From Phragmites australis (taxonomy: Eukaryota > Streptophyta > Magnoliopsida > Poales > Poaceae), in assembly GCF_958298935.1 (NCBI RefSeq), contig NC_084924.1, forward strand, positions 31,531,819 through 31,595,818: a stretch of DNA of 64,000 nucleotides, in the 5' to 3' direction. The notes beneath the pieces are model-generated. The model saw only the letters and a program-made list of their open reading frames with translations, did not search any database and was not told the origin of the DNA. Positions within the stretch are counted from its first letter, which is position 1. Every line of letters starts with the position of its first letter. Positions 10,049-20,639 of this stretch are shown piece after piece. Position numbers and translations under genes: made by a program.

Positions 10049-11737
10049 ATGGTTGCGCTCCCGGCCTCCGAGACCACGGTCCTCATTGCAGGCGCCACGG
10101 GCTACATCGGCCGCTACGTCGTCCGCGAGCTCCTCCGCCGGGGGTGTTAGAATTAATCTTGATTCATGTATCTGCATCTTTGTTTTCGTTTTGCATGTAG
10201 ATCGATCGTTAGGCTAGGCTGTCGAAGGCAGCCGTGCGGCTGTACGTGCGATGCGTACGAAGCTACCGGTTTCAGCTAGAGAGCGTGCATGGTGAGATGC
10301 CAACGGTCGTGCGAAGCAGGCGACATCGTGTGAAGCGGTTGCAGGAGAGTTGTGAAGCCAACGAGATACACGAGCTGCCGATGTTCAGTTAGCCGGGTCA
10401 ATAGATTAGTCTAGTTAGTGCATGCATGTACGTGTAGAAAGGCATGAGGAACTCCAATCCAAGTCCAAGGTCACGAAGTGATTTCGTGCTAGGGAAGCAT
10501 AGGTCCTGGAAGTTGGTTGTTGCATGTCTACATGCAAGTAGTGGATGCACAGGTGGGTGGCGTGAGTTTAGGATCGTGCGTTCCGTGAGCTCTGGATGTG
10601 TGGAGATTACGTATGTGCTCACTGTGTTTAAATATCTGTACTCGATCTTTTGTTCATTGTTGAATACGAGAAGTGAGGTACTAGTTGCATTGTGTCCAGC
10701 CTCTTTGCTATCTCCGGTCTCTTTAAGTGCGTGTATCCTGAGAGGCAAGAGTGTGTGCGTGTGTTTGTGATAAACATAAGGAGAGGGAGTGATTCTCCAA
10801 CAGGGGGCACCGCGTGCTCGCCGTGGCCCGCCCCCGCAGCGGCATCCGCGGCCGCAACTCCCCCGAGGACGTCGTCTCCGACCTCGCGCCCGCGCGCGTC
10901 GTCTTTTCCGACGTCACCAACCCGGTCGGGCTCCTTGCGGACCTCTCCCCGCACGGGCCCATCCACGCCGCCGTTTGCTGCCTCGCCAGCCGCGGCGGCG
11001 GCGTGCAGGACTCGTGGCGCGTCGACTACGAGGCCACGTTGCACACGCTCCAGGCCGCGCGCGGGCTCGGCGCGGCCCACTTCGTGCTCCTCTCCGCCAT
11101 CTGCGTCCAGAAGCCGCTCCTCGAGTTCCAGCGCGCCAAGCTCAAGTTTGAGGAGGTGCTCGCCGCCGAGGCAGCGGGGGACCCCGCGTTCACCTACAGC
11201 ATCGTGCGCCCCACGGCGTTCTTCAAGAGCCTTGGCGGCCAGGTCGAGACCGTCAAGAACGGCCAGCCGTACGTTATGTTCGGCGACGGCAAGCTCTGCG
11301 CCTGCAAGCCCATCAGCGAGGAGGACCTTGCCGCGTTCATCGCCGATTGCATCTTCCACAAGGACAAGGCCAACAAGGTGCTGCCCATCGGCGGGCCGGG
11401 GAAGGCGCTCACGCCGCTGGAGCAGGGGGAGATGCTGTTCCGGCTGCTCGGACGCGAGCCCAAGTTCATCAAGGTGCCGATCCAGATCATGGATGGAGTC
11501 ATCTGGGTGCTCGATGGATTGGCCAAGCTGTTCCCGGGGATGGAGGACGCCGCCGAGTTCGGCAAGATTGGAAGGTACTACGCGTCGGAGAGCATGCTGC
11601 TGCTGGACCCTGAGACCGGGGAGTACAGCAACGAGTTAACGCCAAGCTATGGCAAGGACACGCTCGAGCAGTTCTTTGAGAGGGTGATAAGGGAAGGGAT
11701 GGCGGGGCAGGAGCTTGGCGAGCAGACTATGTTCTAG
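10049..11737 (+). pseudogene. DVR: Divinyl chlorophyllide a 8-vinyl-reductase copy, split by a solo LTR
   Basis: DVR reduces the 8-vinyl group of divinyl chlorophyllide in chloroplasts, using NADPH. Coding sequence runs 10049-10144 and resumes at 10808-11737, in phase once the LTR (10145-10802) and one duplication copy are removed. The first part holds the Rossmann motif [14 protein letters not shown]. The second part continues without a stop through [12 protein letters not shown], a central FVLLSA and [13 protein letters not shown] block, and ends GEQTMF. The gene is intronless, as known for grass DVR. As it stands, translation stops at a TAG inside the LTR after 33 residues. There is also no transit peptide: the frame opens only at [10 protein letters not shown], with a TGA just before it. 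Joined length would be 341 residues, short of the usual 400 or so. Otherwise the reductase part looks well kept, so the break may be recent. I expect an intact copy elsewhere. Confidence 0.88.
10145..10802 (+). mobile_element. Solo LTR inside the DVR reading frame
   Basis: The 658-bp insert begins TGTTAGAAT and ends ATTCTCCAACA, so it has the TG...CA ends and short inverted termini of an LTR. GGGGG lies on both sides (10140-10144 and 10803-10807), a 5-bp target duplication. No internal retrotransposon sequence remains, so it is a solo LTR left by recombination. The family is probably Ty1/copia judging from the end sequence, but this is weak. Orientation is assigned as plus only tentatively. 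Confidence 0.88.
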
Positions 11738-12401
11738 GGCCTTTTCCATTGCCGGTTTCCTGGGCAAGGAGCTTGTAAATTCCGGACCGAGATTATAGAG
11801 AGGCAGAGAGATGAGAATTTGACTTCTGATTATGCAAACACAATTCGCAATTCAATTGTACCATAGTATAATGCATTCTCTAATGTTAAAGAGAAGTAAT
11901 TTTGCTATCTAAAGTCGTATACAAATCAAAGATGACTTCTTTTCTGCAGATACTATATGTTTTTTGTCCAGTATTTTGATCTTGAACTGTAAACACTGAA
12001 AGCTGAAATTCAGCCAGTGATAAATTATTCTTACGACTTCAAAATCAACTTTTAACCATTACCGCTGGAAATGGTTTATTCGTCAACAGATTCTACCATC
12101 CCATGTTAACATCTTTTCATTTTGATCCATGGCCTTCTTATGCTGTTCGTCATCAAAAGAAAGATTTCGCAGTAAGAGAAATACAGATTGCATCAAAACC
12201 ATGCCAAAATAAACATAATGTAACCACATAGTGTAGCACATGGCGGCAACATACATTATTAGAAGTAGAGCTGTCTTACGAGCTATCAGCTGTGAAACTG
12301 GAGACAAACAAAACTCTGGCACATTTTTGTATTATCCACGCTTTCTCCTAATAAGCGTTCTCCTTCATGTCCAAGATGCATAATATATTGCAAATCAAGG
12401 C
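11738..12401. other. Intergenic: 3' regions of DVR copy and CONSTANS-like gene
   Basis: AT-rich sequence between two convergent genes. The right half should contain the 3' untranslated region of the CONSTANS-like gene. No other gene or repeat border is seen. Confidence 0.5.
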
Positions 12402-14459
12402 TTAGGTCTGATTCGCCTTTGCAAAACGCCCCTTGATCCTCAGCCTGCCATCAGCACGAACTTTGCGGGACTCATACCGGACCTGCTTGTCGAATCTGCA
12501 AGAGTCCATTGCAACACATTGATGTATGTGAGAAGATGTATAATTCCAAACTGATCCTTACCAAGAAAAATTCAGGAAAAAATATCATGCCATGCCACAT
12601 CCATATATCACCTTCTTGTCTTCCTCTTCTCTTTGTAGCGTGAAATGACAGAGTCCCGGTCAGGGCAGGGAACAACATCAAAGCCACCCTTTTTGGGGAA
12701 AGCTTGCGTCGGCATGCCAATGCCAGGATTTGCCTGGTGGTTATCATCCATACTGCTACCATTGCTCATGCTGGGGCAAATTTCCGACATCGGAACAAAT
12801 GATGATAGGCATGCTTCAGCTGAGCTGACTGGAGCCTGCTCATATGTGATCTCGACCTTGCATGCATCATTTTGGGCATGGTAATCACTGTTGTTCCAGC
12901 TGCTATTCTGCCAGACAGAAAAACCTGGATGTTAATCAGTTACTAACTAATCAAGCACTGAGTGCAAAGACGAGCAATGAAAACTATTGCTGATGTAGTT
13001 TATGATTTCCAGAGCTCTTAGCTATTACACCACATAATTTTACCTAGTCTGCTTTTTCATGACCAAGATCTACTACCAGATGGAGCAGTACACTACGTAC
13101 TTCATTAACAAGAAATGGCCTGGAAACGAATACCGGCGAGATCAAATTGTTGTTTAGGTTCAGTAACTTTGCTATGGATCAGCAGGTATAAAAGGAATCT
13201 TCTGCTGGTATAGCAGAAAAGAAAAGGAGACCAATATAACCATATAATTAGCAATGGAATTCTTGTCCTGGTTATCAAAGTCGAATTTGAGATATTCTTG
13301 ACTACAGTATCTTCCTTCCTACTCCAATAGAAGTTGTCTGTTTAGTTGTTGACACTTGGCACTTCAGAATATATCCCTCACTAAGATAGCCATGACTTCA
13401 TGGAAAAGTGTATTTTAAGAAGGATATGATGCAGGATATTTATGGTTTCTGCTGTTCAAATGGAAATGCTTCAGGCACTATCTGTGGTTGAAGTACAAGT
13501 TTCAGGTTAAGGCTGTTGCTCAATTTCTTGGTTGATGAACAATTGCAGTGAAAATTCCTGAGTACATCCATAATTTGTAAATAACAGGAACAATTAGTCA
13601 GCGCAGAGATTGAAGTCCGTGGATCAAACCTCATAACCAGGGGTGGGCATGGTTGCAACCTCATGGCTGTTCTCTGTTCCAAAACTGCCATGTCCAGTGA
13701 CATACTGTGGTGGTGCCCATGAAGCGAACTGATCACCAGCTTGCTCTGCCTCCTCATGACCTGCTGCTCGCTGCATACCGCCGTCTGACTCTGCGAGCTC
13801 GCCGAGCTGCCGGAGGATCTCCTCATTCATCTTCCCATCCGGCGAGATGCTCCGGTTCTTGTGTAGCAGGTAAACAGCGAAGAGTTAGATCAGGTAAGTC
13901 AAGGGAAAAGGTAGAAAAAGGTGAAATTTATCGGACAGAGTGCAGTAAAAGCCACTGCTGCAAGCCTGCTTGCTACCTTGGGGGAGCACGGGGTAAGGAG
14001 AGGCTGGAAGCCATGGCAGGGGGTGGTTGGCACGATAAGGTCCTCCAAGCTCAGCACCTGCGGCTCCTCCCAGATGTCCCACCACCCGTCGCCGTCGGCG
14101 GGCGGCTTCTCGAAGAGGGGCGCCCCGAGGAGCGCCGCGAGCTCGTTCGCCGGTGGGCACCCTGTGTAGGCCTGCACCGCGCAGCGGTCGTGGAGCGGCG
14201 GGTCCCCGCCGTCCCGGTGCCTCTCGAAGTCACAGTCGGAGCAGAGGAACAATCCCGCAGCCGCGGAGGCGGTGGAGGCGCGGCGGAAGATGCTCCCTGT
14301 GGCGCGGCAGTCGGCGCAGAGCGGTGCGCGGGCGTGGCGGGATAAGACGCCGTTGGCGCCATGCACGTGGCGGTCGCACGGCAGGCAGAGCCTGGCGGCA
14401 TCGGCGCGGCAGTAGACCGCCGCCGCCGCGCCGCCGCAGTAGTCGCAGCTTGCCTCCAT
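12402..14459 (-). CDS. CONSTANS-like B-box/CCT transcription factor
   Basis: Four exons: 14459-13977, 13857-13630, 12907-12612 and 12495-12402. All phases agree and give 366 residues. The chosen start is MEASCDYC; an upstream in-frame ATG at MGEDHQRKH is possible. Residues 5-50 form a B-box (CDYC...[20 protein letters not shown]). A second, divergent B-box follows (CADC...[12 protein letters not shown]), in which one expected Cys seems replaced. [12 protein letters not shown] and a W..W motif follow, as in the COL13-COL15 group. The C terminus is the CCT domain ([20 protein letters not shown]...KGRFAKA), split by the last intron. CCT domains bind DNA with NF-Y subunits; B-boxes bind proteins such as COP1. 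The product should act in the nucleus in light or flowering control. The exact orthologue cannot be named from sequence alone. Confidence 0.92.
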
Positions 14460-15220
14460 GCCGGCTCCTTCGCCGGTCTCTGCCTCGTCGGGAGCTGCTT
14501 TCTTGGGCTCCTCCTCCCCTGGCCGCCGCTCCGGACTCATCATGTGCTTCCGCTGGTGGTCTTCACCCATCCCGTTGGACTCGCGAAGAGAAGCTCCAGT
14601 CACTGGATTGGGGGACTGAGCAAGAGGATGAGACGCGCGCAGAGACGGGCTGTGCTCCGCTTCCCTCTGCTCCGACCGGCTTGCTTGGGGGATAAGGAGG
14701 AGGGGAGACTGGACTGGAGAAAGCCGAACGTGAGAGGAGTAAATGCGGAAAGGGATATATGATTTGGAAGGGAGGCGCGTCGACGAGGACGGGAGGACGA
14801 GAGACCGACCTGCGCTGTGCACTCCTTTGCCCGTGCATTGCTTGTCTTCTTGGCGACTCATCGGCGACAGGTGTCCCGTGATCTGGTCAGTTCCCTTGTC
14901 ACCGCATCATCGGCTGTGCGCGACTGTGCACACCACCGTCTTCCTCGAGATGATCGGGAGAGGAGCGATGCCGGTAACGGCGTGCGGTCCCTTTCGGAGT
15001 TGCCGGGGCGGAGTGGCGGAGAGGACAAAAGGCGCGGAGCAGCACCTTCGCCACGGTTCGACAGAGGTGCACCTGTCTGGCGGTGGCGGGAATATCTGGG
15101 TGGGACATGCTGCAGTTGCTGGGATGGGACGGCTCGGGACAAGACGGACCGGAGCTGGGGCGAGGTGACGTCAGCAGTGACGCTTCTTTCCCATGGGCCA
15201 AGGCCCAGCTCAACGAACGA
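14460..15220. other. Upstream region of the CONSTANS-like gene
   Basis: GC-rich leader and promoter of the minus-strand gene. An AT-rich TATATCC motif on the minus strand near 14752-14758 could be its TATA element. Frames here on either strand have no recognised domain. The non-autonomous MULE at 15230 sits about 770 bp upstream of the start codon. Confidence 0.5.
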
Positions 15221-15229
15221 TGCCGCACA
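15221..15229. repeat. Target-site duplication of the foldback MULE, left copy
   Basis: TGCCGCACA is repeated exactly at 16297-16305, immediately outside the two element ends. Confidence 0.93.
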
Positions 15230-16296
15230 GAGTTTTTTTGTATTTTTATATTTTTTAACATAAAATATTATTTAAATATACCCCGGATAAAAGATTTAAA
15301 AAATAGACGACTACCGCCCTCTCATGAAGCGGTTACGGCGGTAAGCAGTTGGCCTGCAGCTTACCGCCCTCTCTAAGAGGTGGTAAGTCCTCGTGCATGA
15401 ACAGTACTTTGAATTTTAATTTTTCTTCTACCTTATCTGTTTAAAATAGTGATATTTTGTTGTTATAAAAATCATAAAAAATTTTGTACGTGTTCCATAA
15501 TCCATGTGCAACCTATTTTAATTGAATTTACACAAAAATCATGTGTAGAATTTAAACTAAAATTTTTCAAAAAATGCTACTTTTATAACTTCTAATAATT
15601 GTTAGTGCCTCAAATAAATTTCTAAAAATCTGGTAAAATCCACTAATATTCTTCTTATGTGATATGATAATTTTTAAAATTATTTTCAGCACTAGGTTTA
15701 TATATGTTTGAATTCAAATTAAGTTAAAAGAAGAATATCATATGAAATTATAAAAATACATATAAATGGTGCATTACAAAGGAACTTACTTTTTTACCAC
15801 ATAATATAGGGCTGAAAATAATTTTAGAAATTATCACATCACATAAGAAGAATATTAGTGAATTTTACCAGATTTTTAGAAATTTATTTGAGGCACTAAC
15901 AATTGTTAAAAGTTATAAAAATAGACTTTTTTGATAATTTTAGTTTAAATTTTACACATGATTTTTGGGTAAATTCAATTAAAATGGGTTACACATAGAT
16001 TATGGAACACGTAAAAAAAAATTTTAGAATTTTTTATAGTAACAAAACATCACTATTTTGAACAAATAAGATAATAGAGAAATTAAAATTCAGAGTACTG
16101 TTTACCGCGGGTACTGTAAGCCTACCCGCGCTACGAGAGACGGTAAGCTGTGGATCGACCGCTTATCATCTTCTCAGGAGCGGTAAGCGTCTAACCATCC
16201 TATGAGAGAATGGTAGGTGTTTATTTTTGTAAATCTTTTTATCGAGATACATTTAAATAAATTTTTATATTAAAAAATATAAAAATAAAAAAGCTC
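15230..16296. mobile_element. Non-autonomous near-palindromic MULE (foldback), 1,067 bp
   Basis: The ends are GAGTTTTTTTG... and ...AAAAAAGCTC, with a perfect 9-bp duplication outside. The two halves are inverted copies of each other almost to the centre (around 15720-15760); for example the block near 15575-15700 recurs reversed near 15805-15930. The GAG(T/C)TTTTTT start and the CCGCCCTCT sub-repeats match MULE-1, so it belongs to the same group and may be moved by the same transposase. No gene is inside. Transcripts would fold into a long hairpin and could feed small-RNA silencing of related elements; that is inference. Confidence 0.92.
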
Positions 16297-16305
16297 TGCC
16301 GCACA

Positions 16306-17547
16306 ACCGTTCTACCACTGCCCGTACAGTTGATTCGACCTACCTGTGGCCCAGAACCTGCGGTTTACCGTGACATTATTTATCGTTCACGTCGTCCTAC
16401 GTGATCCAGATGACAATCCTCCCCTCTCTCTCTCTCTCTCTCTCTGATTTTTTTAATAATAAATATTATTTTTATTAGAAAATTAAAAAAATAGTAATTA
16501 AATTTATAAAATTGTAAGAATAAATATATGTCAGCGGAGTGACAATATACCCCTAGTCGATACTTTGCATACCGGCTCCCTTCGTGAAAGTGGGGCTCAA
16601 GGACTTGTCAATATTCTGAATACCGACAGAGCATGAGCTCACTGAGGAGACCTATTGGCACACGGAGTGCCGATAAGTGTCAGCACATAGAATGCCGAAC
16701 GCTCGTTGTTTGACCTACTAAGAGTAGCGACACACGTAGAGGAGAGAGAGGGCGGCGGCACATAGAGTAGAGGATGTGGCGGGGTGCAGAGGCGAGCAAG
16801 CGGCGGCTGGCGAGGCACAAAGGAAGAACCGGCGACACTGTACAATCACAGATAATTTTTCTCTTTTTCTTTATATTTAGATTAGAATAGGAAAAGTAGT
16901 AGGTAGTATAAAAAAAATATAGGTAGATTTTAGATAAATTCGGTAGAATAAAATTAGGTTAGAGATCTAGTTTTGTAGGATAATAGATAGAAAATTTAGA
17001 GTAGGATTTGTGCAGTATATTTAGAATTGGATATTTAGAGTGTTTAGAAATGTTATTGTAAGGTTTTCGTGGTATATTTTGATCAGGACAGTCAAGAGTG
17101 TTTAGAATTTTTAGACTAGGATTTATATGGTATAAATAGAAAATTTAGACTAGGATTTCCGCGGTATAAATAGAAAATTTAGAGTGGGAAATAGTTTAAG
17201 TCTATTATTTAGGAAATTTTGGTATATGTCAAATATGATTTTTTGATTAGATTTGAGGCATATTTAGAATAGAAATTCGATACATTTAGGTTATTTATTT
17301 AAAATAGTTGGCAGAAATTTCGTAGTCTTTGATAAAATATTTTTTAGGTATATTATTAATTAGGTTCAGCATATTATTCACGTATATGTTTGGTTAGATT
17401 TGGTATTTTAGGTTTGGTTAGATTAGGTAATGTAGATACAAAATTTAGGATTAGAGAAATTTACATAGAAACATAGGAATAGAGGAAGAAGTATAGAAAA
17501 ATGAGGGACATAGAAATTAGAGTAGGAATGTAGAAGAAATGCAATAG
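16306..17547. other. AT-rich spacer with simple repeats
   Basis: A (CT)n tract lies at about 16424-16445. 16540-16700 holds several short inverted GGCACAC/GTGCCGA motifs that could be the inner end of another degraded transposon. 16860-17460 is very AT-rich with many irregular TTTAGA-type words, giving a repetitive look without a clear period. I see no gene. Confidence 0.45.
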
Positions 17548-18628
17548 GTACCGTGCAACCTTAATTGGTAAGGCAGCTCCAAGGCACAAGGGGAAGATCT
17601 CTCGCTTTCTTGCTGCAAAAACTGCTCTTGCCATCCGGTATGATGCCCTTGCTGATGGTGAGGACAACTCCATTGGCCTTGAGAGTAAAATCAAGGTATC
17701 TACATTGCGGAAACAATTTTGCATTTCGTAATATGTATGATAGATTGGTTTGTGACAATGTTACGCTTGAACAGCTTGAGACGCGGCTTCAAGTTCTTGA
17801 GCGTAAAGAACTAGGGAAATCTGCAGGTTCCACAAAGGGAAAGCCCAAGATAGAAATGTATGAAAAGGACCGGAAAAAGGGTGCTGGTGCTTTAATAACT
17901 CGTGCTAAGGTAAGCAGCGCCATGACATCCTGTTTCCCTTGAAAAATATTCTTAGAAATATTTCCAGTAATGAACGTCTGGGGCCAATAACGGAGCTGTT
18001 CACTCTTCAGTCTTCACTGTCAATTTGGCCAACACTTCAAGAAAAATATTTTCCCGAACTGTCGACTGTATTAGTACTGGATTGTTTTATCTAGTTAGCG
18101 TAAAAAAGTCCCATGGGTTTTGCTTGAAGTATCCTTTAGCGAACACCCTTTTTGCTCTGGTTGGTTCCTTTTTCTTTTTGAAGCTCTAAAAATACTGCAC
18201 TCATGGAACTCATTTTAACTTGATGTTTTACTTTCGTTTTAGACATACAATCCCGCAGCTGATGTGGTACTTCGACAATCCACTGAAGAAACATCTAAGA
18301 AGTCAGAATTGGCTTCAAAGAAGAGAAAACACATGAAACGCAGACTGCACTGTCAACAGAGCCTGTCGAGGAAGCAATCCAAGAGGATGGTGACCAGGAG
18401 GATAGGAAGAAAAAGAAGTCCAAGGAAATCGAGGAGACTCCTGCAGTCGATGCTCATGGTGACAAGAAAAATAAAAAGAAGGGCGTGGAGCCTGCTGTGG
18501 CCACTGCAGAAGGTGAGAAGAAGAAAAGGAAGAAATCTGATGTGGATAGTGAGGATGTCGCCATGTAAACCGAAGAGTCCAGTAAGAAAGATAAAAAGAA
18601 AAAGAAGAAAAAGCATATTGATGAATGA
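17548..18628 (+). pseudogene. NOP58: NOP58 3' gene fragment
   Basis: NOP58 is a core protein of box C/D snoRNPs in the nucleolus. Three exons are recognisable: 17548-17695 (GKAAPRHKGKISRFLAAKTALAIR), 17775-17909 (LETRLQVLERKELGKSAGST) and 18243-18628, separated by introns with GT/AG borders. The first two encode the end of the Nop domain. The last encodes the usual Lys/Glu-rich tail. Everything upstream (roughly the first half of the protein, including the N-terminal and coiled-coil parts) is missing. A one-base loss near 18330-18334 shifts the frame before the tail, and a TAA at 18566-18568 stops it early; after it the original frame continues to a TGA at 18626-18628. Introns are kept, so it arose by DNA copying or capture, not by reverse transcription. 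Confidence 0.87.
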
Positions 18629-18751
18629 GGCCTTCACTGGAGGAGAAGGGAAAGCCAAGATATTATCTTTGGTTGGGACTCGCTGTTCTGTAAAATAGAA
18701 TATTACCGGCTATTCCATGTGGGTTTAGCCTTATGATAGTTTACCATGTTG

Positions 18752-18828
18752 AGATTAGTTTTTGGTTTTGCCTTAAAAAAAATCGTAAAAATAGGTCCCA
18801 CTATAAAAAAAAAAAGATTAGTTTTTGG
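18752..18828. mobile_element. Tiny poly(A)-tailed retro-insertion with 14-bp duplication
   Basis: AGATTAGTTTTTGG occurs at 18752-18765 and exactly again at 18815-18828. The 49 bp between them end in an A-run. This is the signature of target-primed reverse transcription, as used by LINEs and SINEs, here with a strongly 5'-truncated product. The source family cannot be named from 49 bp. Confidence 0.7.
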
Positions 18829-19228
18829 ACCGGGCTTGTATTCATACTTGCTCTATCTGGACGATTGATGACACTAAATTTTCTTGTTCCAATCTCATAA
18901 AATAGAATGATTGTTCATCCTATGTGAACTGAGGTTGGTTTCTTTGGCAGCTGAGTTCTCTTTCACGCATATAATGCTCAACGCTGATATTTTCTTTACA
19001 TTTTGTGCTGAACTATAGTATTTTGCAGTTGCACACCCCTTGAGATCTTAAAGTGTTGCGATTTTACGTTCTTTGAGATTCCTGGAACGGTATAGTTCTG
19101 GTTATCGTCAGACAGCTTTGAGGCTGCTGCTTCTTGACAGTAACTCGCAACGCGCGGTCGCATCAAAGATAACCAGCCTACCATGCGTTACAATCCACCT
19201 GTTGGCCGCTTGCTCCGCGAGTTTAATT
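18829..19228. other. Spacer 3' of the NOP58 fragment
   Basis: Ordinary AT-rich sequence with no recognised gene or repeat border. It may include captured 3' flanking DNA of NOP58. Confidence 0.4.
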
Positions 19229-19436
19229 ATCGATAAAAGTACGCAGATCTGAAGACATTTTTTAAGAAGAAACTAAATGAGCAATTAGCATTGCTAGTTA
19301 TCATAATCATCTCCCAAATCAATAAAAATGCCTTCCCCGAACACCGCCGTGCCGCTCGATCCGGCGATTTCAATATGGTACGACGCTCTACTCGCTCTGC
19401 GGCGTCCACGTTTCCGGGCTGTGGCCGCACTTGTAT

Positions 19437-19563
19437 GGTCAGAAGCTCGGGATACCGCAACCTAATCCAAAGTTCGAAACTGGCGTGTCGTCTCGTCCCT
19501 GGTCAGAAGCTCGGGATACCGCAACATAATCCAAGTTCGAAACTGGCGTGTCGTCTCGTCCCT
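19437..19563 (+). repeat. 63/64-bp tandem duplication
   Basis: GGTCAGAAGCTCGGGATACC starts both units, at 19437 and 19501; they differ by one substitution and one indel. Just before, one plus-strand frame (about 19384-19500) reads without a stop (YSLCGVHVSGLWPHLYGQK), which could be a captured exon, but I do not recognise it. Confidence 0.85.
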
Positions 19564-20550
19564 GGTGTTGCAATGACGCGTTTGGTTCACGGGACTAGCA
19601 GTGGATGGGATCATCCCGTCCTATTTTTTTTTAGTGGCCAGCTGTTTGGTTGGTGGATTAGGTGAATAGTACCAGCCGAATATTTGTCGATATGCCCGAT
19701 TCGGAAAAATGATCTGGACAAGCCGAAAATGTTTTCGGCCCTATGTTATTAACTGAAAAAATAAGTTTATTTATAATGCTCAATTTCTAAGGCTCGCGTG
19801 TGTGCTCTAAGGCATCAAACACGTGGCCAGCTCTATCTGTAGGCAAACAAACACGCTATTAGTTGAAAAAGATTAATCTTTTCGTATACCCACGAACTCT
19901 ATTAGCTGCTGACGATTGATAAAATGGATTATGTGAATATTTGTATAAAGTAGGGATATCTACTGCCTCAATGCACAATCATCATAACCAACTCAGATCA
20001 TCCAATTTATCCAACCAAACAAAAACTGCCTCACCCTATCCACTCTAATCCAAATTAAACAGAACACTAGCTCATCCTATCTAACTAATCAAACAAAAAA
20101 TTAAATCATTCCATCCAAAAAATATGAATAATCATATCTTCTCCAAACCCATACTCCAACTAAACACACCCGATGCTAACTCTGAGCTTGTTCCCGTCCA
20201 AATACTAGTGGCGCAATGGTAGTCTGATCCTAATCGCTAAATGTTCGTGAATTATTGGTAGTCTGGTCGTGATTGGGGTGTCCGTGTGGTTTAATCGAAT
20301 TAATTGGCTGGGTGCGGATGAGGGGATGGAAATATGGCATTCTTACCTTGTGTTTTGTTCGGATGATGCGTGATTTAACATGAATCGGAAGAATCCACCG
20401 ACCTGGCTTGTTCCGGCACAATTGTGCACTTACATTCACCTATTGTTCGTAGTGATTTCCCCGTCAGAAGGTTAGACTTTAGTAACAGGGTGCTTCTGAT
20501 TTCCCCGTCAGACTGAGATTTGGAAAGCAAAGATGAGTTGCAACTTAGGC
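19564..20550. other. MITE-like DNA between the inverted arms
   Basis: Words such as CGTTTGGTTCACGG near 19570 and CTAAACACACCCGATGC near 20160, with several GGAT/ATCC-rich direct and inverted words between, resemble grass MITE ends. No exact target duplication was found, so the borders are uncertain. Confidence 0.35.
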
Positions 20551-20639
20551 TTTGGGAGATAATTATGTTAACTAACAATGCTAATTGCTCATTTAGTTTC
20601 TTCTTAAAAATGTCTTCAGATCTGCGTATTTTTATCGAT

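Larger units (their letters stand above)
19229..20639. repeat. Inverted repeat pair, arms about 90 bp, 1.2 kb apart
   Basis: 19229-19318 (starting ATCGATAAAA and ending CTCCCAAA) recurs in reverse complement at 20551-20639 with about 90% identity. The matched block includes CGCAGATCTGAAGACATTTTT. No target duplication is evident just outside either arm. The arms could be ends of a degraded DNA element or two pieces of one repeat inserted in opposite directions. Confidence 0.75.

Noticed and set aside
10628..11359. Long minus-strand open frame (243 codons) opposite DVR
   Set aside because: It is the antisense shadow of the GC-rich reductase sequence and shows no domain.
13440..13826. Open frame spanning the second intron of the CONSTANS-like gene
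   Set aside because: It runs from exon 2 into intron sequence in a different frame from the real protein; splice sites on both sides explain the region.
13899..14861. Extended N-terminus for the CONSTANS-like protein starting MSRQEDKQ
   Set aside because: The upstream part is Ser/Pro-rich leader without family similarity; known relatives start close to the first B-box. An intermediate start at MGEDHQRKH is still possible.
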